NCBI GenBank assembly: GCA_045537575.1
Contig: JAZSPU010000014.1
Span: 1-31,844 of the forward strand
DNA length: 31,844 nt
Source: SIG607 sp045537575
GTDB lineage: Bacteria > Bacillota > Clostridia > Oscillospirales > Acutalibacteraceae
Reading direction: 5' to 3'
Every line of letters starts with the position of its first letter. The stretch's first letter is position 1. Positions 22,342 to 31,748 of this stretch are shown piece after piece. Under the pieces are notes generated by a model that was given only the letters and a program-made list of their open reading frames with translations, ran no database searches and was not told the DNA's origin. The position numbers were made by a program, and so were the translations under genes.

Positions 22342-24588
22342 ATGGCTCCAAGAAAAAAGAAAGAGGGGGAAATCGCCCCCAAGAAAAAGGGTGCTAATGC
22401 CTATATAGCAGGTGCAGGTACGGTTATTGAACAGCAGGTTACCGAAACCCTTAAATCCAACTTTATGCCCTATGCAATGAGCATTATTGTATCCCGTGCT
22501 ATCCCTGAGATTGACGGCTTTAAGCCTTCTCACAGAAAGCTTCTTTATACTATGTATAATATGGGACTGCTGGGCGGCTCTACCATTAAATCCGCTAATA
22601 TAGTTGGTAGAACTATGCAGCTTAACCCTCACGGTGATGCGGCTATTTATGAAACTATGGTTCGCCTAAGTGAAGGCTATGAAGCATTGCTTCACCCCTT
22701 TGTTGCATCAAAGGGCTCTTTTGGTAAGGCATATTCTCGTGATATGGCTTATGCCGCTTCCCGTTATACCGAAGCAAAACTTGCTCCCATATCTGCTGAG
22801 CTTTTTTCGGATATTGATAAGGATACCGTTGATTTTGTAGATAACTATGACGCTACAATGAAGGAACCGGTGCTTTTCCCCGTAACCTTCCCGACGGTGC
22901 TTGTTAACTCTAATATGGGTATTGCGGCAGGTATGGCAAGTTCCATTTGCTCCTTTAACCTAAAGGAAGTATGCGAAACTACCATTGCTCTTATAAAGGA
23001 TGATGAGGTTAATATTGCCGATACTCTCCTTGCTCCCGATTTCCCCATAGGCGGAGAGCTTATTTATAACAGGGAAGAGATTGAAAAGATTTACGAAACG
23101 GGTAAGGGCGGCTTTAAGGTCAGAGGTGTATATACCTTTGATAAAAAGAACAACTGCATTGATATTACCGAAATTCCCCCTTCCACCACAAGCGAAGCGA
23201 TAATTGAAAAGGTAATTGAACTTGTAAAGCTTAAAAAGATTACCGAAATAAACGACATTCGTGACGAAACCGACCTTAACGGTCTTAAAATAACCATTGA
23301 CTTAAAGCGTGGCATTGATGCCGATAAGTTTATGAAAAAGCTGTATAAGCTGACTCCTCTTCAGGATACCTTCTCCTGTAACTTTAATATTCTTATTGCC
23401 GCTTCTCCAAGGGTTATGGGCGTCAGAGAAATTTTAGAGGAATGGATAGCCTTTAGAACCGAATGTGTTCGCAGAAAGATATTCTTTAATCTTTCAAAGG
23501 CAAAGGACAGACTCCATTTACTAAAGGGACTTAGCAAAATACTTCTTGATATTGACAAAGCTATAAAGATTGTCAGAGAAACTGCCGAAGAAAAAGAGGT
23601 AGTGCCTAATCTTATGATAGGCTTCGGTATTGACGAAATTCAGGCTGAATACGTTGCCGAAATAAAGCTTCGTCATTTAAACCGTGAATACATCCTTAAA
23701 AGACTTGACGATATCGAAAAGCTGGAAAAGGAAATCGAGGAAATGGAGGATATATTAAACTCCAAATCCAAGGTTAAAAAGATTATCGTAAATGAGCTTA
23801 ATGAGGTTATTAAAAAGTACGGCAAGGAAAGACGTACTAAGATAATCAGTGCAAATGAAATAAATGACAGCGCCGAGGAAGAAAAGGAAGTAGATAATTC
23901 TCCCGTAACCTTCTTCTTTACTAAGGACGGCTACTTTAAAAAGATTACTCCGCTGTCTCTTAGGATGAGCGGTGAGCAAAAGTGCAAGGAAGGCGACTAT
24001 ATCACCCAAACGGTGCCCTCCACCAATGCGGCTGAGCTTATGTTCTTTACCAATAAACAGCAGGTTTATAAAACCACAGCTAGTGAATTTAGCGATACAA
24101 AAGCAAGTGTTCTTGGTGATTATATCCCTGCAAAGCTTGACTTTGAAGAGGGCGAATATCCCGTATATATGACAGTGGTTGAAAAATACGTGGGTAATAT
24201 GCTCTTTGTTTATGAAAACGGCAGAATTTCAAAGGTTGCCCTTTCTTCCTATGAAACAAAGACCAACCGAAAGAAGCTTATTAAGGCTTACTGCGATAAA
24301 TTCCCCCTTTTTACAGCCCTTTATATGCCAGAGGAAAGGGATTTAGTGCTTAAATCTACCAATGGCAGAGTGCTTATTGTAAATAGCGCAAACGTTCCCG
24401 TTAAGGGAGTAAAGGATAATGGCGGTATTGCCGTTATGACTCAAAAGAGAGGTCAAAAAATTGAATCAGTTACCCTTTACGAAAAGGGTATGATTGAAAA
24501 CGAGCATAGACTAAGAACCCGAACCCTTCCCGCTGCAGGTAATAAACCACTAGGCAGTGATAAACAGGACGGAATGGAACTGGATTAG
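22342..24588 (+). CDS. parC: Topoisomerase IV subunit A-like protein
   Basis: A 748-residue DNA breakage subunit. A Lys-rich N-terminal extension (~25 residues) precedes the winged-helix domain (MPYAMSIIVSRAIPEIDGFKPSHRK). The active-site Tyr is Y142 in AASRYTEAKL. The quinolone-region motif NPHGDAAIYETM has Ala100 where E. coli GyrA has Ser83, and Glu104 at the Asp87 position. A tower/coiled-coil segment around LDDIEKLEKEIEEMEDIL is followed by a reduced beta-pinwheel C-terminal domain. I saw no GyrA box, which favours ParC over GyrA. It begins 21 bases after parE with GGTAAGGAG upstream, so the two subunits are made together. The unit ends at a strong terminator. Confidence 0.9.
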   Translation: MAPRKKKEGEIAPKKKGANAYIAGAGTVIEQQVTETLKSNFMPYAMSIIVSRAIPEIDGFKPSHRKLLYTMYNMGLLGGSTIKSANIVGRTMQLNPHGDAAIYETMVRLSEGYEALLHPFVASKGSFGKAYSRDMAYAASRYTEAKLAPISAELFSDIDKDTVDFVDNYDATMKEPVLFPVTFPTVLVNSNMGIAAGMASSICSFNLKEVCETTIALIKDDEVNIADTLLAPDFPIGGELIYNREEIEKIYETGKGGFKVRGVYTFDKKNNCIDITEIPPSTTSEAIIEKVIELVKLKKITEINDIRDETDLNGLKITIDLKRGIDADKFMKKLYKLTPLQDTFSCNFNILIAASPRVMGVREILEEWIAFRTECVRRKIFFNLSKAKDRLHLLKGLSKILLDIDKAIKIVRETAEEKEVVPNLMIGFGIDEIQAEYVAEIKLRHLNREYILKRLDDIEKLEKEIEEMEDILNSKSKVKKIIVNELNEVIKKYGKERRTKIISANEINDSAEEEKEVDNSPVTFFFTKDGYFKKITPLSLRMSGEQKCKEGDYITQTVPSTNAAELMFFTNKQQVYKTTASEFSDTKASVLGDYIPAKLDFEEGEYPVYMTVVEKYVGNMLFVYENGRISKVALSSYETKTNRKKLIKAYCDKFPLFTALYMPEERDLVLKSTNGRVLIVNSANVPVKGVKDNGGIAVMTQKRGQKIESVTLYEKGMIENEHRLRTRTLPAAGNKPLGSDKQDGMELD

Positions 24589-24627
24589 GGAAAATATACT
24601 CACTTCATAAATAATGTAAATTAGCAC

Positions 24628-24668
24628 AAAATCAGCAGTTTTTAATTATGAAAACTGCTGATTTTTTT
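24628..24668 (+). terminator. Intrinsic terminator of parE-parC
   Basis: 15-bp stem AAAATCAGCAGTTTT (24628-24642) / AAAACTGCTGATTTT (24651-24665), with the T run continuing to 24668. Confidence 0.95.
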
Positions 24669-24688
24669 GTTTATATAAGTCGAATAAA

Positions 24689-24718
24689 TTGACAGGAAAT
24701 ATTTGGAAATGATATACT
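24689..24718 (+). promoter_or_regulatory. Promoter of the Rhs locus
   Basis: TTGACA (24689-24694), 18-base spacer, TATACT (24713-24718). It lies between the parC terminator and the upstream small ORF. Confidence 0.75.
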
Positions 24719-24748
24719 AAAAACAGAAAATCAAAGGAGGTGGACCCA

Positions 24749-24889
24749 ATGGGTACTGAAAAATCAATGAGCAAATTTTTAAAAAGGAAGATAAAAAATT
24801 ATGAAAACAAAAATATACTTAAAGGCAATAAGTGTAATACTTACGTTAGCGCTTATACTTCAAAGCATACCCATTGTGGTTTCGGCTGA
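24749..24889 (+). CDS. Upstream small ORF overlapping the start of the Rhs gene
   Basis: A 46-residue ORF (MGTEKSMSKFLKRK...) in a different frame from the Rhs gene, whose first 89 bases it overlaps. It has the strongest ribosome site of the locus, AAAGGAGGTG at 24733-24742 with eight bases from GGAGG to ATG. The Rhs ATG has only AAGGAAG. The product is basic, Asn/Lys-rich and unrecognised. A leader peptide or translational coupling device is possible, as is chance. Confidence 0.4.
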   Translation: MGTEKSMSKFLKRKIKNYENKNILKGNKCNTYVSAYTSKHTHCGFG

Positions 24890-27800
24890 GGCAGTTTTAG
24901 AAACGCAAGAAAAAGAAGAAAAAGCTATTTATGCCGTATATGAAGACATTGCCTTGCGTGATGAAAATACAAAACACTTTAGGATGAACGACGGAAGCTA
25001 CACTGCTGTTTCATATTCATCTCCTGTGCATTATTTGAGTAAAGACGGCGGTTTTCGCGAAATAGATAATACCCTTAAAGAAACGGATAATGGTTTTGTT
25101 AACACCGAGAACCCGTTTTCTGTGCTTTTGCCAAAAGAAGCGGACGGTGAAGTTTTTGTTGAAAATGAAGGCAAAAAAATAGTCTTTAAATTACTTGATT
25201 CTAAAAAAGCAAAAACTGTTCTTAAAGAAATTACGCATAAAACAAAAGAAGAAATAAAAAAAGAAACCAAAGCCGCTAAATCTGAAAAGAAAAAAGCCGA
25301 AATAATAAATAATGACAAATATGCCCTTAAAAAACATTCTTCGGGTGCTACGTATGAAGACGTTTTTGATGATATTGACGTTTCTTACGATATTAACGGC
25401 TCAGTTCTTAAAGAAAGCATTATATTAAATAAGAAAAATGAAAAAAGCAGTTTTACATATGCTTTTACTTATACAGGACTTACGGCGACATTAAAAGAAG
25501 ATAACAGCGTTACTTTCCTTGACGGCGAAAAGGAATATTTTACATTAGCCGCCCCGTATATGTTTGATAGCAATAATGTTTACAGTACGGATGTTTCTGT
25601 TAAACTCACCGCTACGGATACAGGATGCATTTATGAGCTTATTCCCGATAAAAACTGGCTTAATGATAAAGACAGAAAATATCCTGTAACAATTGACCCT
25701 ACTGTTAAAGCAAAACTAACGGCAAGAGATATAAAAGATGCTACTGCGGTATTTACAAATTACAGTAGTTCTTTGGAAGACTGGGCTAAAAAATATCCGA
25801 CAGAAGATGAATTTGCTTATTCTCACGATTATGATTTTTTGGCAGTTGGTCGATATTACAATTATGAAGTGGCAAGTTGTATTTATGCTGCTATACCAAA
25901 CGGCATTCCAGATACAGCCCGAATAATAGATGCTCAATTAGGCATAGCAACTGCTTATTCTGAAAACGCTTCCTCCCTAAGTGAAGTCCGTTTAAACGTT
26001 TATACTATAACAAGCGATTGGAATACAAGTAATATAAATGAAGAAAGCATTTTGTTTTTATCACCAAATGTAAACGGATACGTTATTCCAAAGATCGACA
26101 GTCAAGCAATTGATTATCAATATTTAACCGAGGGAGAATTAAGTTATTTTTATTTTGATATAACCAAAGCGGCACAGCAGTGGCATAATAACGGTACAAA
26201 TTATGGCATTATGCTGAAAATGGATGAATATTCACGTGATAATAATACTTTATTGGCGCTTTTTTCAAGCGATTATAACGTTAGCGGAACAACAAATCGT
26301 CCTATGTTTATCTTCAACTACCGAGACACTTCGGGACTTGAGGATTATTGGTCGTACCATAGTGCAACTGTCGGAAATGCAGGAACGGGTTACGTTAACG
26401 ATTTTGGTGGAAATTTAACCTTTATCCATAGTGATACAAGTTATATAAACGAAAGATTTAACCTATCTTTAGCGCACGTTTATAATTCCAATAATGCGAA
26501 TATTACGGGTGCTTACGGCAATGGTTGGCAGCTTAATATAGGAAAACTGGGAACCGACACCATAGACGAATCTTCCAATGATTATTATATGGATGGCGAC
26601 GGCACAAAGCATTATTTTTATGAAGAAGACGGAGTCAAAAAAGACGAAGACGGTTTAGGTTACGTTTATAAAAACGTTTCGGGCGATTATCCGAAACAAA
26701 TAACAACTGAAACTCACGAAACTATGCTTTTTGACTCATCCGGAAGACTTCGCCGTATTACCGACAGTAATTCAAACAGCGTGCAATTTACTTACGGTAC
26801 GTACGGATTGACTGAAATCAAAGCAGGGAACGAAGTAGTCGTAACTCTTACATACAATAATGGTATGCTTTCTAAAGTTACAAATAACTTAACGGGACGT
26901 ACCGTAAACTATACCTACGATTCATCTAAAAACCTTGTTTCAATTGCGCAAAATTTCAGCAGTAGCGTAAGTGAAGTATATACATACACTTATAGCGGTA
27001 AATTGCTTGAAAGCGCGACAGATTCTTCGGGTTATCGTATTAACTATGATTATGCTTTGTCAGGCACTCTAAAGCGTGTGGGAAAGGTTTATGAAAGTAC
27101 CCTTGACAGCAATAACCAACGTATAAACGGACAGGCTATGACCTTTGAATATAAAAATGGTAATCAAACTATTGTTGAAGATTGCGGTATTGACGGAAAT
27201 ATCTCCGCTACTTTGGACAATAATAAAATGACCTATCAGTTTGACGTTTTCGGACAGCCTATATCTGTTTATGATGAGGACGGCAAAGGTGCAAGTTATA
27301 AGTACAGCGGTTTAGAAAACAAACAACATAATATGACTATGTCTTCTGCTTCTTATGGATATATACCGGGTGGAGAAACTGTTAAGGAAAGCAATTTTTA
27401 TTATGGCGGTGCATTTTGGAATACTGCCGGAAATGTTGAATTTATAAACGACAGTTATACTTTAAATGCAAATTCCAGAATATATCAAAACGTTTCTTTT
27501 CTAAAAGGCACACATAAGATAGTTGTTAACTATAATAAAATTTCGGAAAATTCAGAAGGTATTGTAAGCATAAGTAATTATAACGGTATTAGCATTTTAA
27601 ACACAGCCGTTATAGATAACAAAGACGGAAGTTATAGTGCAGAGTTGGAAATTTCTGCTGATTATGACGGTACAAATGCAGAGTTGAGTTTTGAATGTAG
27701 TACTGGAAACATAAAGGTTAATTCAGTTAAAAGTTATAAATCTCCATATACTTCTAAAGTAAATTACATAACTGACGGCTCATTCGATTACATTGCGGCA

Positions 27801-30800
27801 GGTTATGAAAGTTTTCCTGAATGGGAAATGAATGAAGCTCTATTCGGTGCTCAAAGAGTTGGCGCACCTGATTATACCAATAATATGAGCAACGTAATGT
27901 TAGTTCTTCCATCCTGTGCACCTATGGCTACGCCCTATAATAGAGTATATTGCAGTCCGTATATAAGCGGTACAAAAGGTGAAGTTTTATTGCTTAGCGG
28001 TTGGGCAAAGGCAACGGCAATAAATGATGATAATTGCGCTTTTGCTCTTGAAATACAATTAAATAATACCGACGGCACAACTACAACCAAAACCCTTGAT
28101 TTTAATAATAATATTACCGATTGGCAGTTTGGTTCAATAGCCATTCCTGTTGAAAAGGATTTTTCCTCTGCAACTGTAACTATTGATTACAGCAATCAAG
28201 TTAACACAGGCTATTTTGATGATATTCAGCTTATAAAAGATAATGCAACGTCATATGTATATGATGATGAGGGTAATGTTATTTCGGTGAAAACTGCCGT
28301 TTCTGACAGTCAGTATAAATATGACGGTAATTCGCGTCTTGTTTCGGCGGTAGATACAATAGGTCAAAATTTTAAATACAGTTATGATGATAATCATAAT
28401 TTAACAAGTGCGGTAAGCGATGCCGCAACCGTTATTCGTTATACATACAACAGTTACGGTCAGGCTGAATTTACCGAAACCTATGCTAATACTGCATACG
28501 AGACACCTGAAGATAACGGAAACTATTATATCTTCCTTCGCGGTACGGGGCTTTATCTTACGTATGATGAAAGTAAACTTGTAAATGATAAACTGTATTA
28601 TAGTTCAGGTAACCAAAAATTCACTTTACAAAAGCAAAGTGACGGCTATTTTGCAATAAGGCTTTACGTAGAACCGCCGGAAGATCCGGAAGAAGAAATG
28701 CCGCCGCCCGAATATATTGGTGTTACCGAAAGTGAAGGCGAGTACAGTACTGCTTCGTTTAATAGTACCGAATCTGACTCTACTCATTTCAAATTTGTTC
28801 GTGATAAAAAAGGCGGCTATAGAATAGTACCGAAAATTTGTGAGGATAAGTGCATAGATAACGCTGAACGTTCTTCTTCAAATTCTGTGGATTTAACAGT
28901 ATCAGATATAAACGAAGAAAATTACAGTGATTATCAGGTTTGGTATTTGGAAGATACGAAAGAAAAAGAAACGGCGCCGCAATTAAAGGAAAATACTGTT
29001 TATGCAATACGAAACGTATTTAGCGGTATGTATTTTGCCCCTCTATCTGATTCAACCTTTTCTGAGCTTCAGCTCAAAACGGGAGATTATAACGGAGCAA
29101 AATATTATCTTGAAAAATACGGTGAAACAGAGTATCATTATATTAGGATACTTGGTACCGATTTAGCGCTTACGTTAAATGAAAATCACAACGGAGTAGT
29201 AGCAACTCAGTACACAGCGGGTAATGATTCTCAGTTGTTTTTGCTGACTGTTTATGACGAAGACCCTGTAGCAAGACTGCTTTACAGTGTTATGATTAGT
29301 CCTAAACTAAAAAGCAATCAACAGTTAATGGATTATGGTAATTCGTTATCTATAGGATATATGCCTATGCACTGGAGAAGCTATTGGTTCTTTGAAGAAC
29401 TGCTTTATTCTTCATCAAGTGCTGTATATAATGCTGATGGTACAGAACTTGTATATACCATAGATAACGCTACACAACTTGCTACTGAATATACATATGA
29501 TGATTTTGGCAGACTTGCTTCAACCACTGTCGGTCTAAGAACAACAGAAAATACCTATGACGATAAAGACCGTATTAAACGGGTTTCGTCAGGGGGAGCA
29601 AAGGTTAACTACCTTTATAATGCCAAAAACCAGCTTACCGATATAGGAGTATACGGCGGTTACGGTACACAAAGATACACCTTTAACTATGACGATTTTG
29701 GTAATAATACCAAAATTCAGGTCGGCAATTATACCCTTGCCCAGTATGAGTATATAGGCAATACTTCTCTTATATCAAATATGACCTATGGTAATGATGA
29801 TAGTATAGGTTATACTTATGATAATGACTATAGATTAACTAAAACCGTATATACCGATAAAAACACTCAGGGTACTACAGTAGGCACAAAAACCGTAAAC
29901 TACGAATATGATATATTCGGCAATGTATATCGCCTTAAAGATGGCTTTACGGGAGATATAACCTATTATAATTACGACCTATTAGGGCGAATTACACGAA
30001 TAAATAAATCGGGTAAAGTAAGCCGAAGCGTAACCTATGATGCCTTTGACCGTATAAATGGTTTAACCCTTTCATTAATGGGTAAGAATATAAATTCTTC
30101 CGTTTCCTATGGAGATTTCGGTCAGGTTAATTCCTTTACTAACACCATAGGAGAAAGAACCGATACAATAAGCTATACCTATGACGATTTCTACCGAATA
30201 AAAAGCAGAAATCTTAACGGTATGGAAGACTCGACGGAATATACCTATCTTAAAGGTCAAAACGGACAGGATACTGCCCTTGTTGAAACCTTTGATAACA
30301 GTAAGGATACGTATTCATATGAATATGATATATACGGAAATATAATTTCTGTATATAAAGGCGGAGTGCTAACCGAAGAATATGAATATGATGACTTAAA
30401 TCAGCTTATATATGCAAAAATCGGTGAAGATGAGTATAGATATACTTATACATTAAACAATTCATCAAATCTTGAGTTTGTATATAAAAACGGAAAAATT
30501 ATTAAAACCTATGGATATATGCCTGCCGGTGAAACTTGGGTGGATAAGCTTAATTCCTTTACAGGAACAGGAATTGATTATGATGAAATAGGAAATCCGC
30601 TTAGCTGGCGCAATAATATGTCATTTGTTTGGGAATACGGCAGAAGGCTAAAAAGCGTTACAAAGGGAACTGACAGTATTAGTTATACCTATGATGCCGA
30701 TGGACTTAGAACCAGCAAAACCGTAAACGGAATAAAGACCGAATACTACTGGCTTCATGGCGTATTACAGGGGCAAAAAACAGGCAGTGAATATATAATA

Positions 30801-31748
30801 TTCCTGTATGATGAAAACGGTACTGCCTACGGTATGCTGATAAACGATAACGGCACCGAAACCTACTATTATTACCTATTCAACCTGCAAGGCGATATAG
30901 TAGGAATAATGGATAGCGCTGGCAATACCGTAACAGAGTATTCCTATGATGCATGGGGAAGTCTGCTGTCGGTTACAGGCAATACCGAACTAGGTGACAA
31001 AAACCCACTACGGTATAGAGGATACTATTACGATAGCGAGACCGAATTTTACTACCTAAAATCCCGCTACTACGACCCATTTGTGCAGAGGTTTATTAAT
31101 GCAGATGGGTATGTATCCACAGGAACAGGAATAGCTGGTCACAATATGTATGCGTATTGTAATAATGATCCGGTCAATTTAGTCGATGGTAATGGCAATA
31201 TGCCAGAATGGTTAAAAACCGCTTCTAGAATTGTTGCCACAGCGTTTATAAACAGTTTGGTTACTCCAATGATTATATCTTTAACACAAAGTCCAACTGC
31301 ATTAACAGCTGTTGGAATCGTCAATACTGTAGGTATTCCTGTTGCTACGATAATGCCAAGTAAACAACAGCATTATTGTAGAAATGAAAACCAAAAAGAT
31401 ATTGCTAATATAAGTCCACAAGAAATAATTGACTCGGACGAATGGGAGCCACAGCCTGATAGTAGTAATATATATCATAGGCATACAAATGGACAACAAG
31501 GAGTAGACGCTAAATATAATGTCAAATATTTAAGCAATGACCACAGGAAAGAAGTGATTATTAACTTTTCTAACTCAAATAATCCTGTTGTTGTTACTGA
31601 CCCCTATAATATGGGAACATATAATTATGGTACAAATTATGTTGCGCATTTCACAAAAGATATGTTGCCTTATTATTTGTGGGGAAACAGCGAAGTGGAT
31701 AGTAGAGTTGCATTTTTATGGAATAGAATTGTAGGTGCATCCAAATGA
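24801..31748 (+). CDS. Secreted Rhs/YD-repeat protein with variable C-terminal toxin-like tip
   Basis: A 2315-residue protein. The signal peptide (1-29) probably cleaves after VVSA. A charged N-terminal region is followed by a DNRLRE-like segment (~310-510), the Rhs start YVNDFGGNLTFIHSD (~530), and a first YD-repeat block (~600-850). A jelly-roll-like, carbohydrate-binding-like region (~985-1150) and further YD repeats follow. A ~300-residue insertion (~1239-1535) resembles tandem ricin-B-type trefoil units (NYYIFLRGTGLYL; VYAIRNVFSGMYF). A long second YD block leads to the Rhs core LRYRGYYYD...NLVDGNGN (2070-2133). The last 182 residues are a distinct tip. Rhs shells encapsulate a C-terminal toxin. 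The tip has a hydrophobic start and a domain with YHRH, VTDPYNMGTYNY and PYYLWGN. Its activity is unknown to me. The stop overlaps the next ATG. Confidence 0.9.
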   Translation: MKTKIYLKAISVILTLALILQSIPIVVSAEAVLETQEKEEKAIYAVYEDIALRDENTKHFRMNDGSYTAVSYSSPVHYLSKDGGFREIDNTLKETDNGFVNTENPFSVLLPKEADGEVFVENEGKKIVFKLLDSKKAKTVLKEITHKTKEEIKKETKAAKSEKKKAEIINNDKYALKKHSSGATYEDVFDDIDVSYDINGSVLKESIILNKKNEKSSFTYAFTYTGLTATLKEDNSVTFLDGEKEYFTLAAPYMFDSNNVYSTDVSVKLTATDTGCIYELIPDKNWLNDKDRKYPVTIDPTVKAKLTARDIKDATAVFTNYSSSLEDWAKKYPTEDEFAYSHDYDFLAVGRYYNYEVASCIYAAIPNGIPDTARIIDAQLGIATAYSENASSLSEVRLNVYTITSDWNTSNINEESILFLSPNVNGYVIPKIDSQAIDYQYLTEGELSYFYFDITKAAQQWHNNGTNYGIMLKMDEYSRDNNTLLALFSSDYNVSGTTNRPMFIFNYRDTSGLEDYWSYHSATVGNAGTGYVNDFGGNLTFIHSDTSYINERFNLSLAHVYNSNNANITGAYGNGWQLNIGKLGTDTIDESSNDYYMDGDGTKHYFYEEDGVKKDEDGLGYVYKNVSGDYPKQITTETHETMLFDSSGRLRRITDSNSNSVQFTYGTYGLTEIKAGNEVVVTLTYNNGMLSKVTNNLTGRTVNYTYDSSKNLVSIAQNFSSSVSEVYTYTYSGKLLESATDSSGYRINYDYALSGTLKRVGKVYESTLDSNNQRINGQAMTFEYKNGNQTIVEDCGIDGNISATLDNNKMTYQFDVFGQPISVYDEDGKGASYKYSGLENKQHNMTMSSASYGYIPGGETVKESNFYYGGAFWNTAGNVEFINDSYTLNANSRIYQNVSFLKGTHKIVVNYNKISENSEGIVSISNYNGISILNTAVIDNKDGSYSAELEISADYDGTNAELSFECSTGNIKVNSVKSYKSPYTSKVNYITDGSFDYIAAGYESFPEWEMNEALFGAQRVGAPDYTNNMSNVMLVLPSCAPMATPYNRVYCSPYISGTKGEVLLLSGWAKATAINDDNCAFALEIQLNNTDGTTTTKTLDFNNNITDWQFGSIAIPVEKDFSSATVTIDYSNQVNTGYFDDIQLIKDNATSYVYDDEGNVISVKTAVSDSQYKYDGNSRLVSAVDTIGQNFKYSYDDNHNLTSAVSDAATVIRYTYNSYGQAEFTETYANTAYETPEDNGNYYIFLRGTGLYLTYDESKLVNDKLYYSSGNQKFTLQKQSDGYFAIRLYVEPPEDPEEEMPPPEYIGVTESEGEYSTASFNSTESDSTHFKFVRDKKGGYRIVPKICEDKCIDNAERSSSNSVDLTVSDINEENYSDYQVWYLEDTKEKETAPQLKENTVYAIRNVFSGMYFAPLSDSTFSELQLKTGDYNGAKYYLEKYGETEYHYIRILGTDLALTLNENHNGVVATQYTAGNDSQLFLLTVYDEDPVARLLYSVMISPKLKSNQQLMDYGNSLSIGYMPMHWRSYWFFEELLYSSSSAVYNADGTELVYTIDNATQLATEYTYDDFGRLASTTVGLRTTENTYDDKDRIKRVSSGGAKVNYLYNAKNQLTDIGVYGGYGTQRYTFNYDDFGNNTKIQVGNYTLAQYEYIGNTSLISNMTYGNDDSIGYTYDNDYRLTKTVYTDKNTQGTTVGTKTVNYEYDIFGNVYRLKDGFTGDITYYNYDLLGRITRINKSGKVSRSVTYDAFDRINGLTLSLMGKNINSSVSYGDFGQVNSFTNTIGERTDTISYTYDDFYRIKSRNLNGMEDSTEYTYLKGQNGQDTALVETFDNSKDTYSYEYDIYGNIISVYKGGVLTEEYEYDDLNQLIYAKIGEDEYRYTYTLNNSSNLEFVYKNGKIIKTYGYMPAGETWVDKLNSFTGTGIDYDEIGNPLSWRNNMSFVWEYGRRLKSVTKGTDSISYTYDADGLRTSKTVNGIKTEYYWLHGVLQGQKTGSEYIIFLYDENGTAYGMLINDNGTETYYYYLFNLQGDIVGIMDSAGNTVTEYSYDAWGSLLSVTGNTELGDKNPLRYRGYYYDSETEFYYLKSRYYDPFVQRFINADGYVSTGTGIAGHNMYAYCNNDPVNLVDGNGNMPEWLKTASRIVATAFINSLVTPMIISLTQSPTALTAVGIVNTVGIPVATIMPSKQQHYCRNENQKDIANISPQEIIDSDEWEPQPDSSNIYHRHTNGQQGVDAKYNVKYLSNDHRKEVIINFSNSNNPVVVTDPYNMGTYNYGTNYVAHFTKDMLPYYLWGNSEVDSRVAFLWNRIVGASK

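Noticed and set aside
20338..24588. Calling the pair gyrB-gyrA
   Set aside because: No GyrA box was seen and the A-subunit C-terminal domain is short. ParE/ParC is the safer name, though the B subunit is divergent.
24601..24800. Riboswitch or small RNA between parC and the Rhs gene
   Set aside because: The region is explained by a terminator, a promoter and the small ORF with its ribosome site; no further structure was seen.
26224..29007. Several short ORFs on both strands inside the Rhs gene
   Set aside because: All are shadows within a continuous 2315-codon frame that shows a consistent Rhs domain order.
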